This document shows positions 40,376 through 48,263 of a DNA stretch of 64,000 bases, piece after piece (the stretch's first letter is position 1; each line of letters opens with the position of its first letter). Position numbers and translations under genes: made by a program. A model generated the notes under the pieces. The model saw nothing but the letters and a program-made list of their open reading frames with translations. It searched no databases and was not told the DNA's origin. The DNA is taken from NCBI RefSeq assembly GCF_017352375.1, contig NZ_JAFEVR010000004.1, positions 1,302,001 to 1,366,000 of the forward strand, in the 5' to 3' direction. This DNA comes from Mycolicibacterium sp. S2-37. Its GTDB lineage: Bacteria > Actinomycetota > Actinomycetes > Mycobacteriales > Mycobacteriaceae.

Positions 40376-40825
40376 CGTCTGTAGGATGACGGTGCTTCGG
40401 GTGCGGACGTTGGCTGCGGTGCGGATCTCCTGCAACAGGTCTTCCAGGGCCCTCGCCGACCCGACGCGCACCAGCAGCATGTAGCTCTCTTCGCCGGCCA
40501 CCGAATGGCACGACTCGATGGCCGCTATGTGCTGCAACCGGGCAGGAGCATCATCGGGTTGGGACGGATCGAGAGGAGTGATGGCCACGAACGCCGACAG
40601 CTGGTGTCCCACCACCTCCGGATCGAGCCGGGCCTGGTATCCGGTGATCACACCCCGCGACTCGAGGCGGCGCACCCGCGACTGCACCGCCGACACCGAA
40701 AGCCCCGCGCTGGCCGCCAGATGCGCCAGCGTCGCACGTCCGTCGGTCACCAGCTCGCGCGCCAGGATGCGGTCGATCTCATCGAGCGGCGCAGGTGCGT
40801 GCGGGTGCTCGTCGGCTTCACCCAT
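40346..40825 (-). CDS. lrpA: Lrp/AsnC-family transcriptional regulator
   Basis: Protein of 159 residues. An N-terminal helix-turn-helix (LAHLAASAGLSVSAVQSRVRRL, about 33-54) is followed by a RAM ligand-binding domain (GYQARLDPEVVGHQLSAFV and CHSVAGEESYMLLVRV). By family and neighbourhood it is the counterpart of Rv3291c (LrpA), an amino-acid-sensing regulator of lat. It diverges from pcd across a 42-bp gap, so it may also control pcd. Lysine or another amino acid is the likely effector. Confidence 0.9.
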   Translation of the reverse strand: MGEADEHPHAPAPLDEIDRILARELVTDGRATLAHLAASAGLSVSAVQSRVRRLESRGVITGYQARLDPEVVGHQLSAFVAITPLDPSQPDDAPARLQHIAAIESCHSVAGEESYMLLVRVGSARALEDLLQEIRTAANVRTRSTVILQTFYEARQHVP

Positions 40826-40867
40826 GGCGGCACTGTAGCCCCACCCGCTTCACAAGGAGGCAACGAC

Positions 40868-42433
40868 ATGACCACCGACACAACCACCGTGGAGACCACC
40901 GCGCTGCCGACGGCCGATGCGCTGCGCAGCCGCGTCCGCGCCGCGCTGGACGCGGTCGGCGCCACGGTCCGGCTCGGCGAGCCGGGCGGCTCCGGCCTGC
41001 CCGCGAGCACACCGATCACCGGCGAGGTGTTGTTCACCGTTGCGGAGGCCGACGCCGCGCAGACCGAGGCCGCCATCGCCGAAGCGGCACAGGCGTTCAT
41101 GACCTGGCGCACCACGCCGGCGCCGGTGCGGGGCGCACTCGTCGCGCGTCTGGGCGAGCTGCTCGTCGCGCACAAGGCCGACCTCGCCACCCTGGTCACC
41201 GTGGAGGCGGGCAAGATCACCTCCGAGGCGCTCGGCGAAGTGCAGGAGATGATCGACATCTGCGAGTTCGCCGTCGGGCTGTCCCGGCAGCTGTACGGGC
41301 GGACCATCGCCTCCGAGCGCCCCGGCCACCGGCTGATGGAGACCTGGCATCCGCTGGGCGTGGTCGGCGTCATCACCGCATTCAACTTTCCGGTCGCGGT
41401 GTGGTCGTGGAACACCGCGATCGCGCTGGTATGCGGCGACACCGTGGTCTGGAAGCCGTCCGAGCTCACCCCGCTCACCGCGCTCGCCTGCCAGGCGCTG
41501 GTCGAGCGGGCCGCCGACGACGTGGGCGCACCGGGCGGGGTCAGCAGGCTGGTGCAGGGCGGCCGTGAGGTCGGCGAGACGCTCGTCGACGATCCGCGAG
41601 TGGCGCTGCTGTCGGCGACGGGGTCGGTGCGGATGGGCCGGCAGGTCGGCCCGCGCGTCGCCCAGCGGTTCGGCAGGGCCCTCCTCGAACTCGGCGGGAA
41701 CAATGCGGCCGTGGTGACGCCGTCGGCTGATCTGGACCTCGCCGTCCGCGCGATCGTGTTCTCGGCCGCCGGGACCGCGGGCCAGCGCTGCACCACGATG
41801 CGCCGTCTGATCGTGCACCGTTCGGTCGCCGACGAACTGGTCGAGCGCATCGTCGCCGCCTACCGGCAGCTTCCCGTCGGCGATCCGGCCGCGGACGGCA
41901 CCCTGGTCGGCCCGCTGATCCACGAAGCCGCCTACCGCGACATGGTCGGCGCGCTCGAGCAGGCCCGCGCCGATGGCGGTGAGGTGTTCGGCGGCGACCG
42001 GCACATGCACGACGGCCAGAGCGGGGACACATCGTTCTACGTCAGCCCCGCGGTGGTGCGGATGCCCGCGCAGACGGCCGTGGTGCACGAAGAGACCTTC
42101 GCCCCGATCCTCTACGTGCTGACCTATGACGACCTCGACGAGGCCATCGCGCTGAACAACGCGGTACCGCAGGGTCTTTCGTCCGCGATCTTCACCCTCG
42201 ACATCCGGGAAGCGGAGCGTTTCCTCGCCGCCGACGGCTCGGATTGCGGCATCGCCAACGTCAACATCGGCACCTCCGGCGCCGAGATCGGCGGCGCCTT
42301 CGGCGGCGAGAAGCAGACCGGCGGTGGCCGCGAATCCGGCTCGGACGCCTGGAAGGCCTACATGCGGCGGGCCACCAACACCGTCAACTACTCGACCGAA
42401 CTGCCGCTGGCCCAGGGCGTGCATTTCGGATAG
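40868..42433 (+). CDS. pcd: L-piperideine-6-carboxylate dehydrogenase (ALDH family)
   Basis: Aldehyde dehydrogenase of 521 residues, ALDH7 type. VWSWNTAIALVCGDTVVWKP (NAD site), LLELGGNNAAVV (catalytic Glu) and AGTAGQRCTTMRR with nucleophile Cys near 308 are present. It oxidises piperideine-6-carboxylate/allysine, the Lat product, to alpha-aminoadipate, completing this arm of lysine breakdown. It corresponds to Rv3293. The ATG was chosen because AAGGAGG stands at 40854-40860, one of the best ribosome-binding sites in the window. Confidence 0.9.
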   Translation: MTTDTTTVETTALPTADALRSRVRAALDAVGATVRLGEPGGSGLPASTPITGEVLFTVAEADAAQTEAAIAEAAQAFMTWRTTPAPVRGALVARLGELLVAHKADLATLVTVEAGKITSEALGEVQEMIDICEFAVGLSRQLYGRTIASERPGHRLMETWHPLGVVGVITAFNFPVAVWSWNTAIALVCGDTVVWKPSELTPLTALACQALVERAADDVGAPGGVSRLVQGGREVGETLVDDPRVALLSATGSVRMGRQVGPRVAQRFGRALLELGGNNAAVVTPSADLDLAVRAIVFSAAGTAGQRCTTMRRLIVHRSVADELVERIVAAYRQLPVGDPAADGTLVGPLIHEAAYRDMVGALEQARADGGEVFGGDRHMHDGQSGDTSFYVSPAVVRMPAQTAVVHEETFAPILYVLTYDDLDEAIALNNAVPQGLSSAIFTLDIREAERFLAADGSDCGIANVNIGTSGAEIGGAFGGEKQTGGGRESGSDAWKAYMRRATNTVNYSTELPLAQGVHFG

Positions 42434-42449
42434 GGCAGGATCTCTTCAT

Positions 42450-43256
42450 ATGCAGATCGGCAACAGCGTCGTGGCCGTCACCGGCGCGGCCTCGGGTATC
42501 GGGCGGGCGCTGGCGGCGACCTTTGCGGCCGGAGGCGCCCGGGTGGTGCTCGGGGACATCGACACCGCCGGCCTCGCCGCGACCGCCGAGAGTATCGGCG
42601 CCGCTGGTGGCGACGTGCGTACGTTGCGGGTCGACGCCGCCTCGGCGGCCGACCTCGAGGCCATGATCGCCACCGCTGAACGCGATTTCGGGCCGATCGA
42701 CGTCTTCGTAGCCAATGCCGGCATCATCGGCGGCCCAGGCCTCGGCACCGAAGCGGACTGGGACCGCATCCTCGAGGTGAACCTGCGCGCCCACATCCGC
42801 GCGGCGACGCTACTGGTACCCACCTGGCAGCAGCGCGGCCACGGCCACTTCGTCGCGGTGGCCTCGGCCGCGGGGCTGCTGACGCAGATCGGGGCGGCCG
42901 GGTACGCCGTCACCAAGCATGCGGCCGTCGGGTTCGCCGAATGGCTGGCCGTCACCTACGGCGACGACGGCATCGGGGTGACGTGTGTGTGCCCGATGGG
43001 CGTCGACACCCCGTTGCTCACCGCGATCCGCGAATCGGACGACGCCGACGCCCGGGTGGCCGCCGACTCGGTGGTCAGCGCGGGCGCCGTGGTCACCGCC
43101 CAGCAGGTCGCGGAGCTGACCGTGGCCGCCGTCGCCGACGGGAGCTTTCTGGTGCTGCCCCACCCCGAGGTGCGGGACATGGCGATCGGGAAGATCACCG
43201 ACCCGGACCGCTGGATCCACGGGATGCGCCGCTATCAGCGGTCGCTGCGCGGTTAG
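42450..43256 (+). CDS. Short-chain dehydrogenase/reductase
   Basis: Classical SDR of 268 residues: AVTGAASGIGRALA near residue 8, NAGIIGG, catalytic Ser in VASAAG and YAVTKHA for Tyr-Lys. It starts 16 bp after pcd and is probably co-transcribed, so an amino-adipate or aldehyde-related substrate is possible; nothing in the sequence fixes it. Its stop overlaps the stop of the convergent P450 gene by 4 bp. Confidence 0.85.
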   Translation: MQIGNSVVAVTGAASGIGRALAATFAAGGARVVLGDIDTAGLAATAESIGAAGGDVRTLRVDAASAADLEAMIATAERDFGPIDVFVANAGIIGGPGLGTEADWDRILEVNLRAHIRAATLLVPTWQQRGHGHFVAVASAAGLLTQIGAAGYAVTKHAAVGFAEWLAVTYGDDGIGVTCVCPMGVDTPLLTAIRESDDADARVAADSVVSAGAVVTAQQVAELTVAAVADGSFLVLPHPEVRDMAIGKITDPDRWIHGMRRYQRSLRG

Positions 43257-44626
43257 CGGCGGCGCAGCGTCAGACGGAAATCGCGCGGCATCATCGTCAG
43301 CCGCTCCTGGGTTCGCAGCCGATAGTCCGGATCACCGATGAAGTCGAAGCGGCGGATCAGGGCCGCCAGCAGCAGCACTCCTTCGTGTAGCGCGAACTGC
43401 CGTCCGATGCATGACCTCTCGCCGGTACCGAACGGCTTGTAGAGGCCCGCCGGACGCGCCCTGACTCGTTCGGGGGCGAATCGGTCCGGGTCGAAAGCCT
43501 CGGGGTCGTCGCCCCACCGCGGGTCGCGGTGCAGGGCCGCGGTCAGCGCCAGCACCCAGTCGCCTTTGCGCATCGGGTGAATTCCGGCCAGCACGGTGTC
43601 CTGGCGGGCCGCGCGATAGTAGCCCGGCACCGTGGGCTGCAGGCGCAGGGCTTCGTCGAGCACCCGGCGGACGTAGCGCAACTTGGGGATCAGTTCGTAA
43701 CCCGGTCGGTCTTGATCGCCCCAGACGCGGTCGACCTCCTCGCGCGCCGTGGCGACCACCTCGGGATGCGTGGACAGGAAGTACAGCGCGAATGAGGTTG
43801 CGCCAGCGGTGGTCTCGTGACCGGCGACCAGGAAGTTCAGCAGCTGGTACCGAATGTTCGCCGCGTCGAGGTCCGATGCCAGCATGATGTCGAGCAGATC
43901 CTCCCGGCCGCCGGGACCGTCGGAACGGCGCCGGGCCACGATCTCGTCGGCGACGGCGTGCATGTACTCGGCATCGCGACGCACGCTGCGCTCGGCCCAG
44001 CGGGCGAACACATTGGGCAGGAACGTGTGCCGAAGCGAACCGGCGCGGTCGGCACCCTTCAGACCGGACACCATGTGCTCGACGAAGGGCGGGGTGGCAT
44101 CGCTGTCGAAGCTGCCGAACGAATAGCCGGCGGCGCACCGGCCGATGGTCTCCAGGGTCGCCCTCGTCGCCTCGTTCGACACGTCGACGGACTCGCCGGT
44201 TCGGGCGCGGTCGTCCCAGCGGTCGAGCAGCAGGGCGGCGACATCGAGCATCTCGTCGTGATAGCGGCGCATCGCGGCCTGGCTGAACGCGGGCATCAGC
44301 AGGTGGTGCGCCTTGGCCCAGTTGGGCTCGTCGTTGTAGGCGGTGAACAGGCCGTCGCCGCCGATGATGCGCAGCGTCGCGATGTCGGGGCCGACGTACT
44401 TGCAGAACCGGGCCTCGTCGTTGAGATCGATGACCGCCTCGGCGCCGAGCGCGACCACGTAGCGGGCGCCGAGGACGCAGAACTCCACGATGGGCCCGAG
44501 GGCGGCCAGATTGGCCACCGATTGCGTAGGCGTCTCCGCCTGGAAGCCGAAGATGTCCCCGAGGACCGGGATTCGCCGGGGTGGATGCGGCAACGTCGAA
44601 CGCGGCCGTTTCGGCGCCAGGAGCAT
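43253..44626 (-). CDS. Cytochrome P450 resembling the CYP102 (BM3) heme domain
   Basis: P450 of 457 residues. GDGLFTAYNDEPNWAKAHHL, the I-helix AGHETTAGATSFALYF, the K-helix EALRLQP and the heme loop KPFGTGERSCIGRQFALHE (Cys near 406) all resemble the BM3 heme domain, a fatty-acid hydroxylase normally fused to a diflavin reductase. Here no reductase domain is attached and none is encoded next to it. It may draw electrons from a separate ferredoxin or reductase. GTG at 44635 is an alternative start. No operon partner is evident; the gene ends against the SDR. Confidence 0.88.
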   Translation of the reverse strand: MLLAPKRPRSTLPHPPRRIPVLGDIFGFQAETPTQSVANLAALGPIVEFCVLGARYVVALGAEAVIDLNDEARFCKYVGPDIATLRIIGGDGLFTAYNDEPNWAKAHHLLMPAFSQAAMRRYHDEMLDVAALLLDRWDDRARTGESVDVSNEATRATLETIGRCAAGYSFGSFDSDATPPFVEHMVSGLKGADRAGSLRHTFLPNVFARWAERSVRRDAEYMHAVADEIVARRRSDGPGGREDLLDIMLASDLDAANIRYQLLNFLVAGHETTAGATSFALYFLSTHPEVVATAREEVDRVWGDQDRPGYELIPKLRYVRRVLDEALRLQPTVPGYYRAARQDTVLAGIHPMRKGDWVLALTAALHRDPRWGDDPEAFDPDRFAPERVRARPAGLYKPFGTGERSCIGRQFALHEGVLLLAALIRRFDFIGDPDYRLRTQERLTMMPRDFRLTLRRR

Positions 44627-44665
44627 GACCAGCACCCTACGTTCCGGGTGGGCGGCGCCGGATCC

Positions 44666-44678
44666 GCCACCGGGTGGC
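44666..44678. repeat. Short palindrome upstream of the P450
   Basis: GCCACC-G-GGTGGC is a 13-bp palindrome 40-52 bp before the P450 start, inside the 102-bp gap. It could be an operator or part of a terminator structure; it is GC-rich, so chance is not excluded. Confidence 0.3.
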
Positions 44679-44697
44679 CGGTCCGGTGAACACTCCT

Positions 44698-44720
44698 GCC
44701 CTCTCCGTCGGCGGAAGGGC
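44698..44720 (-). terminator. Hairpin after the GntR gene of the catabolic operon
   Basis: GCCCT-TCCG pairs with CGGA-AGGGC with one bulged base and a 4-base loop. It lies 9 bp past the stop of the leftward gntR gene, where the BCCT-SnoaL-reductase-gntR operon should end. Confidence 0.45.
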
Positions 44721-44728
44721 GGACACCG

Positions 44729-45418
44729 TCACAGCGATGACCCCAGCCCGGCGAGCAGCGCCTGGCGACTGGCCCGGACATGTTCGCGCATCACGCGTTC
44801 GGCGCTGTCGCCATCCTTGGCGATGATCAGATCAAGGACGTGGTGGTGTTCCCGGTCGGACTGCAGGGGACGGCCGGGCTGGCTCAGCGAGGTGTTGACC
44901 AGGCGGGCATAGGCGAGCTGGTTCATCAGGGTGCGGTAGTGCGCCTCGAGTTTCCGGTTGTCCGCGCCGGTGATGAGCAGATTGTGGAACTCCTCGACGA
45001 GTTCGGCGTAGCGCACCCGGTCATCGGCGGCCACCGCCTCGTCCGCCTGCCGCAGGTTCTCCTCGAGCAGGTCGATTTCCCGAACCCGGCCGCGCTGCGC
45101 CAACAGCCGGGCCGCTGCGCCCTCGAGCAGTTCCTTCATCTCGAAGAGCTCGGTGATCTCGCGGCGGGACGGCGCGGTGACGAAGGTGCCGACCCGGGGC
45201 CGGATCTCGATGAGACCTTCGGTCTGCAGCTGTTTGAACGTCTCCCGCACCGGAGTGCGGGAGACCCCGAACTCCTCGGCGATCGCCAGTTCGGAGATGT
45301 TGACCCCGGGGGAGATCTCACCGGCGATGATGCGCCTGCGTATCTCGGCGATCAACCGGCCCTGGATGGAGCCGTTTCCCGTCCCGTTGCTCCCCGCCAC
45401 CGTTCTTCCCTGGGTCAT
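44729..45418 (-). CDS. GntR-family regulator with FCD domain
   Basis: Protein of 229 residues. The N-terminal winged helix (ISELAIAEEFGVSRTPVRET) and an all-helical FCD ligand domain with metal-site residues (Asp/His in LVEEFHNLLI and the late HHHVLDLI and REHVRAS segments) place it in the FadR/FCD subfamily. These sense organic acids and usually repress nearby catabolic genes. It is the last gene of the leftward operon, so it is probably autoregulated through the mirrored element at the divergent promoters (48044-48263). Confidence 0.9.
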   Translation of the reverse strand: MTQGRTVAGSNGTGNGSIQGRLIAEIRRRIIAGEISPGVNISELAIAEEFGVSRTPVRETFKQLQTEGLIEIRPRVGTFVTAPSRREITELFEMKELLEGAAARLLAQRGRVREIDLLEENLRQADEAVAADDRVRYAELVEEFHNLLITGADNRKLEAHYRTLMNQLAYARLVNTSLSQPGRPLQSDREHHHVLDLIIAKDGDSAERVMREHVRASRQALLAGLGSSL

Positions 45419-45428
45419 TCGTGCGCCA

Positions 45429-45932
45429 TCAGGCAAGCGCTGCGAGCGCGCCACCATCGAAGAACTTACCGGCGCTGTACACCATCGGTGCGCGCCGGCT
45501 GACATCGGCGTGTACGACGCGGCAGATGAACACCGTGTGGGTGCTGGCCTGTAGCCGTTCGCGGATCTCCACCTCCATCACAGCCGCGCTGCGGTCGATC
45601 AGCGGGCTCCCGTGAGGTCCGGGCTGCCACTGCAGATCAGCGAACTTGTCGGTCGACTTGGTGGCGAACGTGGTGACGACGTCCAGCTGGTCGGTGGACA
45701 GGATGTTGATCGCCAGATGGTCCGCAGTGAAGAGACACTCGTGTGTCGACGACGTGTGCTGCACGGCCACCATGACGGTGGGCGGATCCAACGAGATGCT
45801 GGCGAATGCGTTGACGGCCAGTCCCCGGGGGATGTCTCCGTCGAGCGCGGTGACCACCGTGACCCCGGTGACGAACTGCCGGTTGACCTGCTTCATCATC
45901 TCCAGATCTGGCGTGGTGAGCATCGGCGTCAC
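45429..45932 (-). CDS. Flavin reductase (HpaC-like, FMN split-barrel)
   Basis: Protein of 167 residues of the flavin-reductase-like family: FVTGVTVVTALDGDIPRGLAVNAF near the start, SLDPPTVMVAV, and the terminal FICRVVHADVS region. It reduces FMN or FAD with NAD(P)H for a partner monooxygenase. The obvious partner is the luciferase-like enzyme in the divergent operon (51880-52923), making a two-component system such as TgnA/TgnB. The GTG start overlaps the SnoaL stop by 4 bp. Confidence 0.88.
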   Translation of the reverse strand: MTPMLTTPDLEMMKQVNRQFVTGVTVVTALDGDIPRGLAVNAFASISLDPPTVMVAVQHTSSTHECLFTADHLAINILSTDQLDVVTTFATKSTDKFADLQWQPGPHGSPLIDRSAAVMEVEIRERLQASTHTVFICRVVHADVSRRAPMVYSAGKFFDGGALAALA

Positions 45933-46366
45933 CGGTCCATACCGACGGCCAGGATGCCGAGCGCGGACAGCAGCGTGCGCGGATCCCAGGTGACGTGCTC
46001 CTCGACGATGCGCTCTCCGTCGAACCGGCCGAACGTGGCGCCGCTGACCGCGACCGGACGCTTGGTGGCCGGCACGCCGAGGAACGAATGCTGGTGATTT
46101 CCGGTGCTGTGCCAGCGGATGGCCACCCGGTCACCCTCCACCACCAATTCGTCGACCACGGTGTTCAGATCGGGGAAGGCCGACCTGGTGGCGATGATCG
46201 ACGCCTTGAAATCGCTGAGGCCCTGAGGGTCACCGCTCGACCCGATCCGTCGGTATTCGGGGCTGAGGACGTCGTCGAGGGCGTCGACGTCGCCGCGGTC
46301 CCATGCCGCCTCCCATGCGGTGCGGATCCGGTCGCGCCGCTGGTCGTTGAACGTGTTGTCAGACAT
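45929..46366 (-). CDS. SnoaL-like domain protein
   Basis: Protein of 145 residues with a SnoaL/NTF2-like cone fold: WDRGDVDALDDVLSPEYRRIG, a central WHSTGNHQ strand and DGERIVEEHVTWD. The family includes polyketide cyclases and many small-molecule isomerases or hydrolases. In this operon it may act on a ring-opening product, but nothing specific can be said. It overlaps the BCCT gene by 8 bp. Confidence 0.78.
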   Translation of the reverse strand: MSDNTFNDQRRDRIRTAWEAAWDRGDVDALDDVLSPEYRRIGSSGDPQGLSDFKASIIATRSAFPDLNTVVDELVVEGDRVAIRWHSTGNHQHSFLGVPATKRPVAVSGATFGRFDGERIVEEHVTWDPRTLLSALGILAVGMDR

Positions 46367-48005
46367 CTTCTTTCACTTTCTTCACCAATTCAGCGGTGAG
46401 GTTGGCAGCGGTGGCGCGCCGGTCGGCGATGAGATCGATCCAGAACGAGACAGTCAGCCCGGCGATGATCACCAGGAAGGGCAGCGAGGCGACGATGACC
46501 GTGTTCTGCAATGCGGTCAGACCCCCGGCCAACATCAGGACGATCGCGGTGACGCCGGTGAGCACGCCCCACAGGATGAGGACGGTGCGTTTGGGTGTGA
46601 GGCATCCGTTGCACGTCATCATGCCCAGCACGAAGGTGTTGGCGTCGGCACCCGAGACGAAGAACATGATGACCAGCAGGATGGCGACCACCGACGTCAC
46701 GGTCGCCAACGGAAAGTTCTCGAGCGTGGCGAAGAACGCGCTGTTGATGTCGGCCGCCGTCCGCTCGGCGATGTTGCCGCCCTCGAACATGTCGACGTGG
46801 ATGGCGGTGCCGCCGAACACCGTGAACCAGCTGAAGAACACCACACTGGGTACGACGAGCACACCCACGATGAAGCCGCGGATGGTGCGACCCCGGGAGA
46901 TCCTGGCCAGGAAGACTCCGACGAAGGCACCCCAGGCCACCCACCAGGCGAGCATGAAGTAGGTCCACCACTGCATCCACTCGAGACCACCGAATGCTGT
47001 GCCCTGCAGCGACATCCGGAAGAAGTCGCTGGCCCAGGTGCCGAGCGATTCGATGTAGAGGTTGGCGAGGAACACCGTGGGACCGACGACGAGCATGAAC
47101 ACGAACAGCGCGATGGCCAGCACCGCACTGCCCTGGCTGAGGAACTTGATGCCTTTGTTGACGCCGGTGACAGCCGACATCGTGAAGATGGCGGTCACGG
47201 CGGCGATGATCAGCACCTGCGTCACGTTGGTGACTGGGATGCCGAACAGCGAATCGAGCCCGTTGTTGACCTGGAGGGCGCCCAGACCGAGCGACGTGGT
47301 GGTGCCGAACAGGGTGGCGAACACCGCCATCACGTCGATGATCTTGCCGATGGGGCCGTTCACCCTGTCACCGAGCAGCGGGGTGAACAACTGGCTGACC
47401 AGGATGCGCCGACCCTTGCGGTACGTCGAGTAGGCGATCGCCAGACCGAACACGGCGAAGATCGCCCAAGCGTGCAGGCCCCAGTCGAAGTACGAATACT
47501 GCAGCGCGCGGACCGCGGCCTCCGGGGTGCCGGACGCGGCGAGGCCGTGGGGCGGGTCGGCAAGATGCGAGATCGGTTCGGCGACCCCGTAGGACACCAG
47601 TCCGATACCCATCACCGCGCTGAGGATCATCGCCAGCCAGGAGATGGTCCCGAACTCGGGGCGGTCGCTGTCCTTGCCCAACCGGATATCGCCGTAGGGG
47701 CTGAAGGCGAGGAACACCAGGAACACCAGGATGGCGAGCGTCACCACGAGGTACAGCCAGCCGAAGCTGCCGGTGACCCAGTTCAGCGATGCGGTGGTGA
47801 CGTCGTTGAGGTTCTCGGTGAACAGGACCGCCCACGCGACGAAGATCGACGACACCCCCACCGACGTCCAGAAGACGGTGCCGAGGCGGCCCATCAGGGA
47901 CGACTCCTCGACTGGCGACGCGTCGTCCGCCGGAGGTGCAACCGTCGTGGTCGGCTCTGGTGGCCCGGAAGCCGCGACGGGCCGGGCGCTGAGGTCATGG
48001 GACAT
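46359..48005 (-). CDS. BCCT-family betaine/choline/carnitine transporter
   Basis: Membrane protein of 548 residues with about 12 helices after a 40-residue cytosolic tail. The BCCT signature is clear: WWTYFMLAWWVAWGAFVG near 320, plus GVAEPISHL and the aromatic ligand-box region YFDWGLHAWAIF. The family imports quaternary-ammonium compounds by Na+ or H+ symport. As the first gene of the leftward operon it defines the substrate class: a betaine-like molecule. Start ATG 48003-48005 has AGGAG upstream on a leader of about 45 bases. Confidence 0.93.
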   Translation of the reverse strand: MSHDLSARPVAASGPPEPTTTVAPPADDASPVEESSLMGRLGTVFWTSVGVSSIFVAWAVLFTENLNDVTTASLNWVTGSFGWLYLVVTLAILVFLVFLAFSPYGDIRLGKDSDRPEFGTISWLAMILSAVMGIGLVSYGVAEPISHLADPPHGLAASGTPEAAVRALQYSYFDWGLHAWAIFAVFGLAIAYSTYRKGRRILVSQLFTPLLGDRVNGPIGKIIDVMAVFATLFGTTTSLGLGALQVNNGLDSLFGIPVTNVTQVLIIAAVTAIFTMSAVTGVNKGIKFLSQGSAVLAIALFVFMLVVGPTVFLANLYIESLGTWASDFFRMSLQGTAFGGLEWMQWWTYFMLAWWVAWGAFVGVFLARISRGRTIRGFIVGVLVVPSVVFFSWFTVFGGTAIHVDMFEGGNIAERTAADINSAFFATLENFPLATVTSVVAILLVIMFFVSGADANTFVLGMMTCNGCLTPKRTVLILWGVLTGVTAIVLMLAGGLTALQNTVIVASLPFLVIIAGLTVSFWIDLIADRRATAANLTAELVKKVKEDV

Positions 48006-48043
48006 AGGACGCTCCTCGAAGGGCATTGATTGCCACCATCACT

Positions 48044-48061
48044 GGCATACAACAGAAGGTA
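48044..48061 (-). repeat. Mirrored 18-bp promoter element, left copy
   Basis: On the minus strand TACCTTCTGTTGTATGCC. It matches the right copy (48246-48263, plus strand) at 15 of 18 positions, the core CTGTTGTATGC being identical. Both copies begin with the -10 and extend over the transcription start, so this is the best operator candidate for the FCD-GntR regulator. Confidence 0.65.
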
Positions 48062-48085
48062 ACGGTGGTCACATAGCACTGTCAA
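48056..48085 (-). promoter_or_regulatory. Promoter of the BCCT operon
   Basis: On the minus strand TTGACA (48085-48080), 18 bp, TACCTT (48061-48056), or TTACCT with a 17-bp spacer. Transcription should begin near 48049, inside the shared 18-bp element. Confidence 0.65.
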
Positions 48086-48222
48086 CCGTGAGGCATCCGG
48101 CGCCGGCGGCCGAAGCGCCGATCGACCGTCGATCGCCGCGCCACCACCTTCGTTTATGCCACTTCAGCTGTGTGTTCACCTCGCGCAAGAGAACGCACAT
48201 CAACATGAAGAGCGCCGAAGTG

Positions 48223-48251
48223 TTGACGGTTCGCCGCCTGATGGCTACGGT
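48223..48251 (+). promoter_or_regulatory. Promoter of the rightward catabolic operon (leaderless)
   Basis: TTGACG (48223-48228), 17 bp, TACGGT (48246-48251). Seven bases later the ATG of the first gene (48259) coincides with the expected transcription start, so the mRNA is leaderless. Confidence 0.7.
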
Positions 48252-48263
48252 CTGTTGTATGCA
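48246..48263 (+). repeat. Mirrored 18-bp promoter element, right copy
   Basis: TACGGTCTGTTGTATGCA, the inverted counterpart of 48044-48061. Within it TTGTATGCAA is a near-palindrome (TTG/CAA arms) similar in form to FCD-GntR boxes. It overlaps the first codon of the downstream gene. Confidence 0.65.

Larger units (their letters stand above)
48006..48258. promoter_or_regulatory. Divergent control region of the catabolic operons
   Basis: This 253-bp gap, the longest in the window, holds two sigma-70-type promoters facing apart and two copies of an 18-bp element covering the -10 and start sites (see separate entries). The middle, 48090-48215, shows GC-rich inverted-repeat sequence (CGATCGACCGTCGATCG near 48120) but no reading frame I would call. 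Confidence 0.7.

Noticed and set aside
44666..44678. Palindrome GCCACC-G-GGTGGC as a P450 operator
   Set aside because: Listed as a feature only at low confidence; a 12-base match in GC-rich DNA can arise by chance and no regulator is adjacent apart from the FCD-GntR gene.
46320..48029. 569-codon plus-strand open frame opposite the BCCT transporter
   Set aside because: Almost entirely charged and polar, as expected for the antisense of a membrane protein; no motif.
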